64,000 nt of DNA from Sulfurimonas sp. HSL-1656 (GTDB taxonomy: Bacteria > Campylobacterota > Campylobacteria > Campylobacterales > Sulfurimonadaceae), in NCBI RefSeq assembly GCF_039645585.1, contig NZ_CP147915.1, positions 1,116,001 through 1,180,000 on the forward strand, written 5' to 3'. A program made the position numbers and the translations under genes. This document shows, piece by piece, positions 24,453-33,554 of the stretch. Within the stretch, counting starts at the first letter, position 1, and every line of letters starts with the position of its first letter. The notes beneath the pieces were generated by a model. That model was not told the DNA's origin, ran no database searches, and was given only the letters and a program-made list of their open reading frames with translations.

Positions 24453-27170
24453 ATGTCCAAGACCATTACCGTTATCGATACCTTCGGCTTCTTCTTCCGC
24501 AGCTTCTACGCGCTGCCGCCGCTCACGAACAAAGAGGGGTTCCCGACCGGGCTGCTGACCGGCTTCGTCAACTTTATCGACCGCCTGCACCAGGACCACT
24601 CCAGCGACTACATCGTTTTCGCCCTCGACGCGAAGGGGCCTACCTTCAGGAACGAGATCGACCCCGAGTACAAGGCGCACCGCCCGCCGCCGCCCGACGA
24701 GCTCAAGGCGCAGCTCCCCATCGCCATCGAGTGGATCGAGAAGATGGGCTTCAAAACCCTGATGCAGAGCGGGTTCGAGGCCGACGACATGATCGCCTCC
24801 ATTACGAAAAAGGCGGTCGAAGCGGGGATGGTCGTGCGGATCGTCTCGCACGACAAGGACCTCTACCAGCTCATCGATGATGACCGTGTCGTCCTTGTCG
24901 ACGCCATCAAGCGCAGGGACGTCAACGAAACGGAGTGCCTGGAGAAGTACGGCATCCGCCCCGAACAGTTCACCGACTACCAGGCGCTGCTTGGCGACAG
25001 CGCCGACAACGTGCCGGGGGTCAAGGGCATAGGCAAGGTGACGGCGCAGAAGCTGCTCAACGAGTACGAGACCCTCGAAAATGTCTACGCGAACATCGAC
25101 GCCGTCAAGCCGGCCGGGGTCCAGAAGAAGCTGCGCGAAAACGAAGCGAACGCCTGGATGTCCAAGAAGCTCGTCACCCTGCGCGACGACCTCTTCGAGA
25201 CGGTGGAGTGGCACGAATTCGACATGGACGACCGCAACCCCTTCGTGCCGATCGTGCCGGAGCTGCTGCGCTACGAGATGCACGGGATCATCCGGAAGCT
25301 CAAGGCGAAGAAACTGATCGGCGAGGAAGAGATCGCCGCCGAGAGCGCCGTGCAGACCGAGGAGTGCCCGCTGCCGGCCAATGCCGGTTTCACCGCGAAA
25401 CTGGTAATAGACGAAGCAGAGCTCGCCGCGATCACCGGCGCGATCACCGCAGAGACCCTTGTCGCTTTCGATACGGAGACGACGGGACTGGATTACCTCG
25501 ACGATACCCTGGTCGGTTTCAGCTTCTGCCTCAATGACGAGGAGGCCTACTACGTCCCCGTCGCGCACAGCTACCTCGGCGTACCGCAGCAGGTCGGCAA
25601 AGCCGCGGCCGAAGCGGCGCTGCGGCAGATCTTTTCGGGCCGGGTCGTCGGGCATAACCTCAAATTCGACCTCCACTTCGTCAACCATTACCTGGAGGGG
25701 TTCGAACCCTCACTCTACGCCGATACGATGATCATGGCATGGCTCGCCGCCCCCGAGAGCGCGCTCTCCCTGGACAAGCTGGCGCAGTCGCACCTGAACC
25801 ATACGATGATCAGCTTCAAGGAGACGGTCAAGAAGGGGGAGAATTTTTCCGGGGTGGATCTCGCCGATGCCTGCGGGTACGCCGCGGAGGATGCCTGGGC
25901 GACCTTCAGGCTCTACGCCAAACTTTCGGAACTGCTGAAACTGCAGGGCGGCGAGCACCTGCTCGAAGAGGCCGCGGAGGTGGAGTTCCCCTTTTCCCTG
26001 ACGCTGACCGCGATGGAAGAGGCGGGGATCAAGGTCGATACAAAGGTTCTCGCGACCTTCCTGGAGGAGGCGAAAACGCGTCTTTCCGAGCTGACGCAGA
26101 GCATCTACGAGCTCACGGGCAGCGAGTTCAACATCAACTCCACGAAGCAGCTGGGGGAGGTGCTCTTCGAGAAGCTGGAACTGCCGGCGGCCAAGAAGAC
26201 GAAGACGGGCTACTCGACGGACGAGAAGGTGCTGAGCTCCCTGCTGGACGCCCACCCGGTCATCGAGAAACTGCTGGAGTACCGCGAGCTGCACAAGCTC
26301 GTCTCCACCTACCTCGACCCGCTCCTGCAGCTGGGCGCGCAGCGTCCCGACGGGCGCATCCACACCTCCTACGTACAGACGGGGACGGCGACGGGGCGGC
26401 TCAGCTCGAAAAACCCGAACCTGCAGAACATCCCGACCCGCACCCCGTTGGGGGCGCGCATCCGCGAGGCTTTCGTCGCCGAACCGGGCAAGAAGCTTAT
26501 CGGTATCGACTATTCGCAGATCGAGCTGCGGCTGCTGGCGCACTTCAGCGAGGACCCGACCCTCGTCGACGCCTTCAAACATGACAGGGATATCCACCTG
26601 AGCACGGCGACCGCCCTGTTCGGCGAAGAGGAGGCCCCGAAGAAGCGCGGCATTGCCAAGACCGTCAACTTCGGCCTGCTTTACGGGATGGGGCAGAAGA
26701 AGCTCTCCGACACCCTGAAAATTCCGACGAAGGAGGCGCGCGACATCATTACCCGCTACTTCGAGACCTTCCCGACGGTCAAATCCTACTTCGCCTCCAT
26801 CGTCGAGCGCTCCAAGGAGCAGGGGTACGTCGAGACCCTGCTGGGGCGCCGCCGCTATTTCGACTACGACAAGGCGACCCCGATGCTCAAAGCCGCCTAT
26901 GAGCGCGAATCGGTCAATACCGTCTTCCAGGGCTCCGCGGCCGACCTGATCAAGATGGCGATGAATCACATCGACGATGTGATAAAAAAGGAACGCCTCC
27001 CTGCTACCATGCTGCTGCAGATTCACGACGAACTGATCTTCGAGGTGGATGCGGCGCAGGCCGATGCGCTGGGGGCGCGTTTCCAGTCCATCATGGAAGA
27101 GATCTTCCCCCTCCACATCCCCCTGCGGGCGTCGCTGAACATCGGTACGCACTGGGGCGAACTGAAATAG
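24453..27170 (+). CDS. polA: DNA polymerase I
   Basis: A 905-residue three-domain enzyme. The N-terminal 5'-nuclease (about 1-290) has GFEADDMIA and LLGDSADNVPGVKGIG. The 3'-5' exonuclease (about 320-510) keeps its acidic residues in DTETTGLD, GHNLKFDLHF and AAEDAWATF, so proofreading looks intact. The polymerase domain has NPNLQNIP, motif A DYSQIELRLLAH, the KTVNFGLLYGMG O-helix and motif C QIHDELIFEV. It serves in Okazaki fragment maturation and repair. The ribosome site is weak. Confidence 0.97.
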   Translation: MSKTITVIDTFGFFFRSFYALPPLTNKEGFPTGLLTGFVNFIDRLHQDHSSDYIVFALDAKGPTFRNEIDPEYKAHRPPPPDELKAQLPIAIEWIEKMGFKTLMQSGFEADDMIASITKKAVEAGMVVRIVSHDKDLYQLIDDDRVVLVDAIKRRDVNETECLEKYGIRPEQFTDYQALLGDSADNVPGVKGIGKVTAQKLLNEYETLENVYANIDAVKPAGVQKKLRENEANAWMSKKLVTLRDDLFETVEWHEFDMDDRNPFVPIVPELLRYEMHGIIRKLKAKKLIGEEEIAAESAVQTEECPLPANAGFTAKLVIDEAELAAITGAITAETLVAFDTETTGLDYLDDTLVGFSFCLNDEEAYYVPVAHSYLGVPQQVGKAAAEAALRQIFSGRVVGHNLKFDLHFVNHYLEGFEPSLYADTMIMAWLAAPESALSLDKLAQSHLNHTMISFKETVKKGENFSGVDLADACGYAAEDAWATFRLYAKLSELLKLQGGEHLLEEAAEVEFPFSLTLTAMEEAGIKVDTKVLATFLEEAKTRLSELTQSIYELTGSEFNINSTKQLGEVLFEKLELPAAKKTKTGYSTDEKVLSSLLDAHPVIEKLLEYRELHKLVSTYLDPLLQLGAQRPDGRIHTSYVQTGTATGRLSSKNPNLQNIPTRTPLGARIREAFVAEPGKKLIGIDYSQIELRLLAHFSEDPTLVDAFKHDRDIHLSTATALFGEEEAPKKRGIAKTVNFGLLYGMGQKKLSDTLKIPTKEARDIITRYFETFPTVKSYFASIVERSKEQGYVETLLGRRRYFDYDKATPMLKAAYERESVNTVFQGSAADLIKMAMNHIDDVIKKERLPATMLLQIHDELIFEVDAAQADALGARFQSIMEEIFPLHIPLRASLNIGTHWGELK

Positions 27171-27291
27171 GTTCTGAATAAGCAGCACTTATTCAAACGC
27201 GCTCTTGCATTGAAAGCCTTCGTTAACCGAAAATGACTACAATTACGCACTTTGGGGGCTGCGCGCTCCCGACTGCATGAAAAGGAATGAG

Positions 27292-30200
27292 ATGAAATAC
27301 CTCCTCTCCATTATCGGCTCCATGAAAACCATGGCCGTGCTTATGATGGTCTTTGCCGTCTCGGTCGGATACGCGACCTTTGTCGAAAACGATTTCGGTA
27401 CTCCGACGGCAAAGGCGATGATCTACAACGCCCGCTGGTTCGAGGTGCTGCTGGGCCTCCTGGCGGTGAACCTCGTACTCAACATTGTCCGCTTCAAGAT
27501 GTGGAAGAAGGGCAAAGGGCTGGTGTTCCTGTTCCACTTCGCTTTCCTCGTCATCCTCTTGGGCGCGGCGATCACCCGATACGTCGGTTACGAGGGAATG
27601 ATGCACATCCGCGAGGGGGAGATCGAAGACAAGATCACCAGCTCGTCCAGCTACCTCAAAATCGTCTATGACGACAACGGAAACGTCGGTGAGTACAAGC
27701 AGGGGCTCTACCTCTCCAAGCTCGGCGGCAACGACGTCGATACGGCGTTCGACGCTGCGGGCAAGCATGTCACCGTCAAGCTGCTCGAATACATCCCCGA
27801 CGCCGTTTACAGCGTTGTCGAAGCCCCCGACGGCAAGCCGATTGCCAACATGATGATCACGGGCGGCGGTGCCCCCGACCAGATCCAGCTCTCCCTGGGC
27901 GAACAGTACGAGAACGAGAAGCTCATCATCGATTTCGACTCCGGCAAGCCGCTGCATGACGGCAAACCGGTGGTCCGCCTCTATATGGAAGGCGACAGCC
28001 TCAAGATGGCCAACGGTTTCCCGATGACCTACCTCAAGATGGACGACCAGAGCAGCGGCGCGGTCGCCCCGTCCCTGGAGAACGACGCGTCGACGCGTAC
28101 GCTCTATACGACGGAGAACGGCGCGAACTTCGTCGTCCGCAGCTTCCTGGCCAAAGGGAAGAAGACCGTCGTCTCCCAGGAGGCGAAAAAGAGCGGCCCG
28201 ATGATGCGCAGCGCCACGCAGGACGCGATGCGCCTGCAGTTCAGCGACGGCAGCGAGACCAAAGAGATCGTCGTGATGGGTACGTCCGGCCAGGTCGGCG
28301 TCCCGGCACCGCTGACGCTTTCGGGCATCCCGATGTCGGTCAGCTACGGCGCCGAACTGATCCGCCTGCCGTTCGCCCTGAAACTGACGGACTTCGAACT
28401 CGACCGCTACCCGGGCTCGCAGTCGCCGATGTCCTATGCGAGCGAGGTCGTCCTCATCGACAAGGAGCAGAACATCGAAATGCCGTATCGCATCTTTATG
28501 AACCACGTGCTTGACCACCGCAACTACCGTTTCTTCCAGTCCTCGTACGACCGTGACGAAAAAGGGACCGTCCTCTCCGTCAACCACGACCCGGGAACCC
28601 TGCCGACCTATCTCGGCTACTTCCTGCTGGCCGTGGGAATGTTCGGTGCGCTCTTCGCCAAAGGAGGGCGTTTCCGTCAGCTGGGCAAGATCGCCAAGCG
28701 TGCCGCTGAAGCGAAAGAGAAGCTGGCCGCCGCCTTTGTCGCGGCAGTGCTGATCGCTTTTGCTCCGCAAAACGCCAAGGCCGACACGAACCCGATGATC
28801 AAGGAGATCACCTCGTTCGACAAAACCCATGCCGATATGTTCGGGGCGCTGGTCGTCCAGGACAGCAACGGGCGGATGAAGCCGGTGGATACGCTCAGTA
28901 CGGAGATCCTGCACAAGATCAACCGCGGCGACACCATTCTGGGGCTCAACCCCAACCAGATCCTGCTGTCGATGATGCTGATGCCCGAAGCGTGGCGCGA
29001 CATCAAGATGATCCGCAGCGACAAGCTCGTCAACAAGGAGTTGGGAATCGACGCCGGTGAGAAAACGCTCGCCTTCAACCAGTTTTTCGAATACCCCGAG
29101 GAGCTGGCCGGCTACAAACTCAACAAGTACGTCGAAGAGGCCATCCGCAAGGCCCCGGGCAAACGCGACAAGTTCGACAAGGCCGTCATCAAGGTCGACG
29201 AACGCGTGAACGTCGCCTACATGGTCTATACGGGCGCGCTGCTGCGCCTCTGGCCGGATGCGGCGGACACGAACCATAAATGGGTGGCCACCATCGACGC
29301 GATCAACGGCTTCACGCCGCAGGAGAGCATGGTGGTCCGCTACCTCGCGGCGCAGTACTTCTCCGCCATCGACGACGCGGTCAAGAGCGGCGACTGGAGC
29401 AAGGCGGATGCCGCCCTGGTCCAGATCACCGGGCACCAGAAAAAAGCGGGTGCACTCGTCTACCCGGACGAGAGCAAGATGAAGCTGGAGATCTGGTACA
29501 ACCACGCCAACATCTTCGAGCGCCTCTGGCCGCTCTACTTCCTCGTCGGTTTCGTGCTGCTGGTCTTCGCCTTCGCGCACATCATCAACCCGCGTGTCAA
29601 GCTGGGGCTGATGGCCAAGGGGGCCTACGGTCTGCTCGTACTCTTTTTCCTCGCCCATACGGTCGGCCTGGCGATCCGCTGGTACATCTCCGGGCACGCG
29701 CCGTGGTCCAACGGCTACGAGTCGATGATCTATATCGGCTGGGCGTCGGTGCTGGCGGGCTTCATCTTCTCGCGCAATTCGCCGATCACCCTGGCGGCAA
29801 CCTCCATCCTTGCCGGGCTGATCCTTTTTGTCGCCCACCTCAACTGGATGGACCCGCAGGTGACGAACCTCGTCCCGGTCCTGCAGTCGTACTGGCTGAG
29901 CATCCACGTCTCCATGATTACCGGCAGCTACGGCTTCCTGGGGCTGGGGGCGCTGCTGGGCTTCATTACGCTGATCCTCTTCATGTTCAACTCGGGTAAA
30001 CGTTCCAAGAGCATTTCGCTCTCCATCAGGGAGCTCAACGCCATCAACGAGATGAGCCTCATGGTCGGTCTGGCAACACTGACGGTCGGGAACTTCCTCG
30101 GTGGGGTCTGGGCCAACGAGAGCTGGGGCCGCTACTGGGGCTGGGACCCGAAAGAGACCTGGGCGCTGGTGACGATCCTCGTTTACGCGGTCGTCATCCA

Positions 30201-30441
30201 CCTGCGCTTCATCAAGAAGATCTATACGCCGTATCTCTTCAGCGTTATTTCGCTGCTGGCGTTTACGTCGGTCCTGATGACCTATTTCGGCGTCAACTAC
30301 TACCTGGCGGGGATGCACTCCTACGCCAAAGGCGACCCGGTGCCGATCCCGGATTTCGTGCCGGTGACCTACGCGATCGTCTTTGCGGTCATCGCCCTGG
30401 CGGCCCGCCACCGCAAGCTCGCGCCGCTGGATGCCGAGTAG
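27292..30441 (+). CDS. ccsBA: Fused cytochrome c synthase CcsBA (system II)
   Basis: A 1049-residue membrane protein joining a ResB/CcsB half (about 1-470: four helices around a large periplasmic loop) to a CcsA half (about 750-1049). The CcsA half has the tryptophan-rich heme-handling signature WGRYWGWDPKETWALV and helix histidines such as SIHVSMITGSYG. It exports heme and attaches it to CxxCH motifs. The fusion into one gene is the form found in Campylobacterota. The start is ATG 27292, with AAGGA 5 bases upstream; the ATG at 27277 is not needed. A c-type cytochrome gene follows. Confidence 0.95.
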   Translation: MKYLLSIIGSMKTMAVLMMVFAVSVGYATFVENDFGTPTAKAMIYNARWFEVLLGLLAVNLVLNIVRFKMWKKGKGLVFLFHFAFLVILLGAAITRYVGYEGMMHIREGEIEDKITSSSSYLKIVYDDNGNVGEYKQGLYLSKLGGNDVDTAFDAAGKHVTVKLLEYIPDAVYSVVEAPDGKPIANMMITGGGAPDQIQLSLGEQYENEKLIIDFDSGKPLHDGKPVVRLYMEGDSLKMANGFPMTYLKMDDQSSGAVAPSLENDASTRTLYTTENGANFVVRSFLAKGKKTVVSQEAKKSGPMMRSATQDAMRLQFSDGSETKEIVVMGTSGQVGVPAPLTLSGIPMSVSYGAELIRLPFALKLTDFELDRYPGSQSPMSYASEVVLIDKEQNIEMPYRIFMNHVLDHRNYRFFQSSYDRDEKGTVLSVNHDPGTLPTYLGYFLLAVGMFGALFAKGGRFRQLGKIAKRAAEAKEKLAAAFVAAVLIAFAPQNAKADTNPMIKEITSFDKTHADMFGALVVQDSNGRMKPVDTLSTEILHKINRGDTILGLNPNQILLSMMLMPEAWRDIKMIRSDKLVNKELGIDAGEKTLAFNQFFEYPEELAGYKLNKYVEEAIRKAPGKRDKFDKAVIKVDERVNVAYMVYTGALLRLWPDAADTNHKWVATIDAINGFTPQESMVVRYLAAQYFSAIDDAVKSGDWSKADAALVQITGHQKKAGALVYPDESKMKLEIWYNHANIFERLWPLYFLVGFVLLVFAFAHIINPRVKLGLMAKGAYGLLVLFFLAHTVGLAIRWYISGHAPWSNGYESMIYIGWASVLAGFIFSRNSPITLAATSILAGLILFVAHLNWMDPQVTNLVPVLQSYWLSIHVSMITGSYGFLGLGALLGFITLILFMFNSGKRSKSISLSIRELNAINEMSLMVGLATLTVGNFLGGVWANESWGRYWGWDPKETWALVTILVYAVVIHLRFIKKIYTPYLFSVISLLAFTSVLMTYFGVNYYLAGMHSYAKGDPVPIPDFVPVTYAIVFAVIALAARHRKLAPLDAE

Positions 30442-30471
30442 AACGCTCCGCTGACGGCCTGACACTTCCCC

Positions 30472-30490
30472 GCGGTGCCATCGGCACCGC
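30472..30490 (+). terminator. Hairpin after ccsBA
   Basis: GCGGTGCC-ATC-GGCACCGC forms a perfect 8-base-pair stem with a 3-base loop, 30 bases after the ccsBA stop. There is no T-run, so it may act as a weak or factor-dependent terminator or an mRNA-stabilising hairpin. Confidence 0.5.
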
Positions 30491-30644
30491 ATCCCCCTCC
30501 ATTTTCACACGATTCAGAACCCTTTTGTTCCAACGTTGTACAGGACGAATAAGAGTGCTATTTTTTTCCTTCCGCTCCTTGTGGTTTTATGGGATTAAAT
30601 AATTTAGATATAATTTTTTTCGAATTGAAAAACAGGAGAGGCGA

Positions 30645-31076
30645 ATGCTGAAAGTAGTGATGATTGCACTGGTGGCAATGGGTATCCAGCTGATGGCGGC
30701 GGATCAGAAATTCAATCTGAAGTTCAACATGCTCAAACTCAATGCGGAGATGGGCGAAGCGCGGGAGTATATGATCCGCAACGACCGGAAAGAGGCGCTG
30801 AAAGTGTTCGCACGGCTTAAAACCGAGGTGCATGACCTCCTGAGCAACAAGGAGAAGATCGAATCCATGCTGCCGCCGGAGAAGAAGCAGAAATCAAACA
30901 TCGCCCTGGAATCGGCCAAGATGATCGCGGAAAATATCGAGCTGATCGAGGATGCCTACGGACCCAATACGCGTGACCTGACACCGCGCAAACAGCAGAT
31001 CAAAGCCCAGCGGGCCTACACTTCTATCGAGCTGGCCTGTTTCCACTGCCATAACCTCGTCCGCGACGAGTTGTAG
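30645..31076 (+). CDS. Small periplasmic c-type cytochrome, cytochrome c'-like layout
   Basis: A 143-residue protein with a signal peptide (cleavage near residue 19, MAADQ) and a helical body. A single heme motif, C-F-H-C-H, sits only about ten residues before the C-terminus. Heme attachment at the end of a four-helix bundle is the plan of cytochrome c' and c-556 proteins, which handle NO or electrons. AGGAG lies upstream of the ATG. It directly follows ccsBA, the machine that would mature it. The family assignment is by layout, not by close similarity. Confidence 0.78.
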   Translation: MLKVVMIALVAMGIQLMAADQKFNLKFNMLKLNAEMGEAREYMIRNDRKEALKVFARLKTEVHDLLSNKEKIESMLPPEKKQKSNIALESAKMIAENIELIEDAYGPNTRDLTPRKQQIKAQRAYTSIELACFHCHNLVRDEL

Positions 31077-31104
31077 CACCCAACCCTCTGCAGGCGGTGC
31101 CGCA

Positions 31105-31121
31105 CCCCGAAGGGGCTTTTT
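31105..31121 (+). terminator. Rho-independent terminator
   Basis: CCCC-GAA-GGGG followed by CTTTTT, 29 bases after the small cytochrome stop. The stem is short but GC-only, with a T-run, so it is a plausible terminator for the ccsBA-cytochrome region. Confidence 0.55.
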
Positions 31122-31174
31122 GGATGGAAAAAGGCACAATGGAGGATATGATCTCATAACGGGAGTTCCCTGTG

Positions 31175-32212
31175 ATGCATCCGGATACGTGGCCGCCGAT
31201 ATACCTCTATACCGCTTTTGTCCTGGCGGCGCTTGTCGTCGGATGGTTCGGCATCAAGATGACCACGACGGCACGCGACCTCGCCCATGAAACGGGGATG
31301 GGTGAAGCGCTGATGGGGGCACTTTTCATCGGAGCCTCCACCTCGCTTTCGGGGTTGACGACCTCCGTAAGCGCCGCCGTATCCGGTTTTGCGGAGCTGG
31401 CCGTCAGCAACAGCCTGGGCGGCATCGCAGCCCAGACCGTTTTTCTTGCCTTTGCCGATATCGCCTACCGGCGGGCGAACCTCGAACACGCTGCCGCTTC
31501 GGCAGAGAATCTTTTCATGACGGCCCTGCTGATGACACTCCTGAGTATCCACATGGTGGGGATCGCCGTTCCCGATATCAGTTTCTGGTCGGTGCACCCC
31601 GTCACGCTGCTGCTGCTTGCAGCGTACCTGCTGGGTATCCAGCTGTTGGCGCGCACGCATACGATGCCGATGTGGCTGCCGCGAAAAACACGCGATACCC
31701 CGGCGGAGAAACAGCGACCCGCCAGACGCAGGCCCGAGGGCATGCCCGGTCTCTGGGTCCGTTTCCTCATCTACTCATCCGTCGTTGCCGCAGCGGGCTG
31801 GTTCCTGGCACAGCTAGCCGTGCCGATCGTGCAAAATTCGGGACTCTCCTACGGCATCGTCGGCGGGATTTTCACGGCCGTCTCGACCTCCATCCCCGAA
31901 CTTGTCGTTGCCGTTACTGCTGTGCGTATGGGGGCGCTCAACCTCGCCGTCGGGGATATTATCGGCGGTAATGCGTTTGATACGCTCTTTATCGCGGCGT
32001 CGGATGTCGCTTACCGGGAGGGGCCGATCTACGCCGCCGTCTCCGGGGCGGAAGTGTTCTGGCTCGCGGACGCCCTTATCATGACGGGGGTGGTTATGAT
32101 GGGGCTGCTCTACCGCCAGCGCCACGGGCCGGGAAACATCGGGCTTGAAAGCACGATGCTGCTGCTGCTCTATTTCGGGGGCGTGGCCCTTTTGGGGCTC
32201 GGAGCGGTGTAG
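31175..32212 (+). CDS. Sodium/calcium exchanger-type (CaCA) cation antiporter
   Basis: A 345-residue membrane protein with about ten helices and the two inverted alpha-repeats of the CaCA superfamily: GASTSLSGLTTSVSA with SNSLGGIAAQTVF in the first half, and AVSTSIPELVVAVTA with IGGNAFDTLF in the second. The first repeat has serine where the second keeps the ion-binding glutamate of SIPE, so ion preference may be unusual. Either ATG 31175 or the GTG just before it may be the start; GGGAG lies upstream. Confidence 0.82.
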   Translation: MHPDTWPPIYLYTAFVLAALVVGWFGIKMTTTARDLAHETGMGEALMGALFIGASTSLSGLTTSVSAAVSGFAELAVSNSLGGIAAQTVFLAFADIAYRRANLEHAAASAENLFMTALLMTLLSIHMVGIAVPDISFWSVHPVTLLLLAAYLLGIQLLARTHTMPMWLPRKTRDTPAEKQRPARRRPEGMPGLWVRFLIYSSVVAAAGWFLAQLAVPIVQNSGLSYGIVGGIFTAVSTSIPELVVAVTAVRMGALNLAVGDIIGGNAFDTLFIAASDVAYREGPIYAAVSGAEVFWLADALIMTGVVMMGLLYRQRHGPGNIGLESTMLLLLYFGGVALLGLGAV

Positions 32213-32219
32213 AAGGGCG

Positions 32220-32651
32220 TCAGCGAACGACCTCCCACGTTTCCACCTCCCCCTCAACTGCGGTAAAGAGCGGATGCGTCTCTATATCCCGCAGTGAAAC
32301 GAGTGTGTTGTACCGTTCCGGATCGCGGCGTTCCAGTTTGTGCAGCAGATGCGATGTTTCGTAGGCGATCTGGCCTTCGTGTACGGGCATCACGGTGCAT
32401 TCGCCCTGTTGCACTATTTTTTGCCGGTTAAAGTTGTAACCTCTGCGCTCCGCCTCGTCCGCCACGAACCCAAGATAACAGGCGATGGCCGCCGTCGGAT
32501 CATCCGTCTGTTTAAAGCGGAGCAGCTGAGGATGGTTCCTGTACCCCTTTGTTCTGCCGAGCAGCACGTTCTGCGCCAGCAGCGCTTCGCGCCACAGCGC
32601 TACCAGCCCTTTGGCGTCGAGGTATTTTGGGTGGAGTGACCAGAGTCTCAT
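32220..32651 (-). CDS. Pyrimidine dimer DNA glycosylase/endonuclease V-like protein
   Basis: A 143-residue protein starting MRLWSLHPKYLDAKGLVALWRE and containing the TKGYRNHPQLLRF segment, the signature of the Pyr_excise family related to T4 endonuclease V. The family removes UV-induced pyrimidine dimers, although bacterial members are largely untested. It converges with the cation antiporter gene. Confidence 0.8.
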   Translation of the reverse strand: MRLWSLHPKYLDAKGLVALWREALLAQNVLLGRTKGYRNHPQLLRFKQTDDPTAAIACYLGFVADEAERRGYNFNRQKIVQQGECTVMPVHEGQIAYETSHLLHKLERRDPERYNTLVSLRDIETHPLFTAVEGEVETWEVVR

Positions 32652-32728
32652 TGCTCTCTTTTTCCTTGTTCCCGTACGCTGAACGGGGAAGAATGCCCCA
32701 CTATACTACAGGTATACCAAAAGCGGGA

Positions 32729-33067
32729 TCACGCCTTCGTCAGGTCGATGACGCGTGCAAGGGCATCGTTTTTCGAGAGCGTCAGCCGGACGACACTATC
32801 CGTGCGGGCCTCAAGGGAGTGGGGGACATGGGCGTCAAAACAGACGATCTGTCCTCGAAGCAGGTCGGCTGTATCGCTGCCGGACGTGACGGTGACGCAT
32901 CCTTCGAGCACCATGACGGTGATAGGACCGGGTGCAGCGTGTTCCCGCATGATGTTCCCCTTGTCCATACAGATGCGGATCTCCTTGGAGAAAGGGCTCT
33001 CCAGTATCTTTTCGGCGACGACCCCTTCTCCGAAGCGCGGCGCTTCGAGAAATGCGAACGTGCGCAT
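32729..33067 (-). CDS. Cupin-domain protein
   Basis: A 112-residue single-domain cupin: HAAPGPITVMVLEGCVTV near 43-60 and an FDAHVPHSLEA segment near 77-87 give the two beta-barrel motifs. It lies one base after the hemerythrin stop, so the two are co-transcribed. The ligand is unknown; metal binding through the two histidines is likely. Confidence 0.8.
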   Translation of the reverse strand: MRTFAFLEAPRFGEGVVAEKILESPFSKEIRICMDKGNIMREHAAPGPITVMVLEGCVTVTSGSDTADLLRGQIVCFDAHVPHSLEARTDSVVRLTLSKNDALARVIDLTKA

Positions 33068-33068
33068 C

Positions 33069-33476
33069 TCAGCTCGCTTTGATCATAGCGATGAAATTCG
33101 CCGTCACCGTGTCCATGGTCGCGATGTGCTGGTGAAGCCATAGCGGGGTGTCGACGCAGATGTAGTTGCGGATGATCTCATCGTCTTTCCGGTTACGCCA
33201 CTCCATCATTACCAGCTGGAATTCGTTCAGCGCGCGGTCGTGCTCGGCTTTGTGCATCTCATAGGCGGGGAAGCCCACTTCACGCATCAGCTGCTCTTCG
33301 TTGGCAAAGTGTTCACGCGTATGGAAGAAAAGCGCCTCGAGTGCGGCGGAGAGGGCCGTCTCCGGGGCGCCGGTGTCGAGCAGCGTCTCGATACGGTTGA
33401 GCTGTTCGACCTCCTCGGCATGGACGGTGTTCATCTCCTCAAAGGCGACGCTGGGGAGTTCGGCAATGGCGATCAT
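33069..33476 (-). CDS. Bacteriohemerythrin
   Basis: A 135-residue four-helix protein with a complete di-iron ligand set: H19, H56-x3-E60, H75-x3-H79 and H117-x4-D122. It binds O2 reversibly and may deliver or sense it, or scavenge NO. AAAGGA lies 8 bases before the ATG. A TATACT element at 33500-33505 on this strand and an FNR-type box centred near -42 suggest activation under low oxygen or NO. It is the first gene of an operon with the cupin. Confidence 0.9.
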   Translation of the reverse strand: MIAIAELPSVAFEEMNTVHAEEVEQLNRIETLLDTGAPETALSAALEALFFHTREHFANEEQLMREVGFPAYEMHKAEHDRALNEFQLVMMEWRNRKDDEIIRNYICVDTPLWLHQHIATMDTVTANFIAMIKAS

Positions 33477-33528
33477 ATGATGATTCCTTTTTTATCGCCA
33501 GTATAGGTTATGATAGGGGCTTGTGATA

Positions 33529-33542
33529 TTGATCTTGATCAA
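33529..33542. promoter_or_regulatory. Perfect FNR-type box TTGAT-N4-ATCAA
   Basis: The sequence TTGATCTTGATCAA is a full match to the FNR/DNR consensus. On the minus strand its centre is about 42 bases upstream of the start site expected from TATACT at 33500-33505, the class II activation position, for the hemerythrin operon. On the plus strand it lies between a TATGAT (33509-33514) and the ribosome site of the Crp/Fnr gene, a position suited to self-repression. Confidence 0.75.
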
Positions 33543-33554
33543 TTTGGAGGAGTG

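Noticed and set aside
27223-30492. 1089-residue open frame on the minus strand
   Set aside because: It lies opposite ccsBA, whose motifs are clear. Its composition (arginine-, aspartate- and valine-rich, no domain) is what GC-rich antisense frames give.
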